A stretch of 64,000 nucleotides of DNA from Kitagawia praeruptora (Eukaryota > Streptophyta > Magnoliopsida > Apiales > Apiaceae), in the NCBI GenBank assembly GCA_037693485.1, contig CM075348.1, positions 103,338,109-103,402,108 on the forward strand. Reading direction: 5' to 3'. Made by a program: the position numbers and the translations under genes. The notes below the pieces were generated by a model. The model was not told the origin of the DNA. It did not search any database and saw nothing but the letters and a program-made list of their open reading frames with translations. This document shows, one piece after another, positions 62,630-64,000 of the stretch; positions within the stretch are counted from its first letter, which is position 1; the number at the start of each line of letters is the position of its first letter.

Positions 62630-63700
62630 TCCTAGCTACAAAAGCAGACTGTACCGGGGAAATGATGGAGGGCAGCACAGCTTTAAGCCTCTTGGCTAGC
62701 ATAGAGGAGATGCATGTATACAGTACATTACAACAGGAGATTGGCCTAAAGTGTTGCATTTCAGATGGGTTAGGCTGTTTAGGAACTAAACATATGGAAG
62801 CAGCATTAATTACTCTAGGTAAGTGCAGTGTGTTAAAGAAATACATGATACCTTTAGTAACATCATTCCCTACCAAGTGCCAAACAGCCAAGTAAAATTC
62901 AACAGTGAACCCATCCGGCCCAGGGCTCTTGTTCTTAGCCATTCTTTTTAATGTGCTCAGTACTTCACCCTCAGAAAAAGGGGCAGCCATAAGGTTGACC
63001 TGGGAATCAGAGAGAGAAGGTAGGGGAATATCATTAGGAAAATCTGCGACCTCAGATGATTTCCCCAGAATATTTTTATAGAAATCCGTTGCAACTTTAG
63101 CCATGTCTGCATGTGAAGAGTGTGAGACTCCCTCCGAGTCTGTAAGAGTAGTAATCTTGTTAGTGTTCCAGTTCCCTCTGCAAGAATTAAAGAAAAACTT
63201 ACTTTTCCATCTCCAAGTTTAAGCTACTGAATTCTGGATTTTTGCTTTAAAAACTGCTCCTCTAGCCTTAAAGCTGCTGAATAATTCTCAATAAATTCCT
63301 TTTCTTCCTCAAAGTAAGTAGCAGTAGGGTTAGCAGGCATTGAGTCCTGGAACTGAGTGAGTGCATCCCGAGACTGGATTACGAGGCTGTGGATATCCCC
63401 CATCTTTCTGTTTAGTTCCTTTAGAGCCACCTTTACATTCTTGAGTTTCGAAGTTAGGATAAACCAAGGATTCCCCTCAACCTCTAAGGACCATGCTTTC
63501 TCCACTGAGGCCAAAAAGTCCGGATTATCAATAAGGTGGTTAAAAAATTGAAAGGGCTTCGCTCCAGAGGAGAAACTAGTGCCAAGTGAAGAAATAGCAG
63601 GGCAATGATCAGATAAGCCCCGAGACAAGAATTCCACCGTGGAGCAAGGAAACACTGAATGCCATTCCGGGTTTACTAACACACGATCTAACTTTCTGAA
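62630..63700 (-). pseudogene. L8 ORF2, end of endonuclease to start of reverse transcriptase
   Basis: It reads K-F-R-K-L-D-R-V-L-V-N-P-E-W-H, S-D-H-C-P, a long helical linker, K-S-R-I-Q, then a TAG and a one-base deletion near 63200-63226 (L3 has I-Q-W-L-K-L-G-D-G-N). After that it is open with K-S-P-G-P-D-G-F, G-I-M-Y-F-F (intact Tyr where L3 has a stop) and H-F-R-P-I-S-C-C-N to the insertion at 62634. The N-terminal residues before F-R-K are from a junction, not LINE. Confidence 0.85.
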
Positions 63701-63724
63701 CTTTAAAACTTTAGATAACGAAAC

Positions 63725-64000
63725 AAAATGAGAGTCGTTTTTTCTCTGCCTTCTCTCTAAAACTTCTCTCTCTAAAAACCTCAAACATCTAATCATCTTC
63801 TACATCAGTTCTAAAGTTCTACACCCTAATCCATCTCTTCCTTCAAATCCCTCACCTAAACACCATATTTCTTCTTTCCTTTCGAGTAGCATGAGTCGCA
63901 AGAGGGTTTCGTTTGTGGATGACTCTGTAATGGCGACCCCTGTTAAGAACCATGTGGCAGTGGCCCAAGAGGGGTTAGATTCAGTTTTGAGCCCAAAGAG
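63725..64000 (+). mobile_element. E12: start of another module A LINE-tailed element
   Basis: The shared leader begins at about 63726 (AAATGAGAGTCG, CT-rich, then CACCTAAACACCATATTTCTT near 63853). It lies antisense to L8, following about 25 bases of unclear origin at 63700-63724. The element runs off the window. Confidence 0.85.
63891..64000 (+). CDS. E12 ORF start (module A), truncated by the window
   Basis: The ATG at 63891 opens M-S-R-K-R-V-S-F-V-D-D-S, nearly the E11 start. KRVSF is at residues 4-8, and a second motif begins at residue 36 (P-K-R) exactly where E2 and E11 have their second KRVSF. The window ends there. Open so far. Confidence 0.75.
   Translation, partial: MSRKRVSFVDDSVMATPVKNHVAVAQEGLDSVLSPK

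Larger units (their letters stand above)
57492..63700 (-). mobile_element. L8: minus-strand LINE close to L3, split by the inverted-repeat element
   Basis: The tail starts at 57492 (poly-T, AT box, hairpin box near 57557). ORF2 reads 59611-57664 and 63695-62630 across the element at 59612-62629. It breaks off at about 63700 near the F-R-K-L-D-R-V codons, where E12 begins; the rest lies beyond the window. Its ORF2 is very close to L3, so both come from the same young subfamily. Confidence 0.9.

Overview
This window is repeat-dense plant nuclear DNA. The evidence is L1-type LINEs with the plant ORF1 (DUF4283-like domain plus CCHC knuckle), a Ty1/copia element primed by a tRNA-Met-like site, a CACTA terminus, and intron-containing remnants of plant genes (UPF1; a neprosin-type propeptide exon). 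Calling it a eudicot, perhaps an asterid, is inference from a gag-like ORF of a type I associate with that group. I see no intact single-copy host gene, no tRNA or rRNA gene, and no CRISPR array.

The dominant structure is one LINE family and its parasites. I count about 19 copies of the same LINE 3' end in 64 kb: a GCGGGGTATGCCCC hairpin box, then a GGTATAAAATTTTAATTAGC box, then poly-A. Autonomous copies (L0 to L8) carry ORF1 and ORF2 (endonuclease, reverse transcriptase, zinc-binding C-terminus). L3 (13057-18808) is full length with a 16-bp target-site duplication, disabled by one frameshift and two stop codons. The other tails belong to shorter elements (E1 to E12, X, Y). These share the LINE 5' leader (AAATGAGAGTC, CT-rich, GCCGCC, a CCTAAACACCATATTTCTT-like box before the ATG) and its 3' tail, but carry no reverse transcriptase. 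Instead they carry their own, sometimes long, open frames.

The element-borne ORFs fall into modules. Module A starts with repeated K-R-V-S-F motifs (an RVxF phosphatase-1 docking pattern), then an acidic block, then repeated L-x-x-F-I-x3-G-I/L-x-x-P helical motifs, and often ends in W-R-x-x-R-G-G-H-S. Module B ORFs are longer, rich in Trp, Cys and hydrophobic residues, and unrecognised; the longest is 794 codons without a stop. E2 joins a module A start to a module-B-like end, so modules appear to be swapped.

Layout: 1-5594, E1 and E2 inside a LINE (L1), itself inside an inverted-repeat element (5595-6930). 6931-12772, a gag-like ORF on the minus strand split by E3 and L2. 12793-19740, an old minus LINE (L0) split by full-length L3. 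19741-24556, DNA with UPF1 and other exon remnants ending in a CACTA terminus, split by E4. 24954-34886, E5 to E9 and LINE L4. 34887-53504, minus LINE L5 split by Y (with X inside), E11 and a Ty1/copia element. 53505-57491, LINE fragments L6 and L7. 57492-63700, minus LINE L8 split by a 3-kb inverted-repeat element. 63725-64000, start of E12. The insertions nest, and removing them in order restores the interrupted frames.

How it works together (inference): the LINE supplies reverse transcriptase in trans, the shared tail is its recognition site, the shared leader is the internal promoter, and the element ORFs may encode products that help the parasite or act on the host. Element names (L, E, X, Y) are mine.
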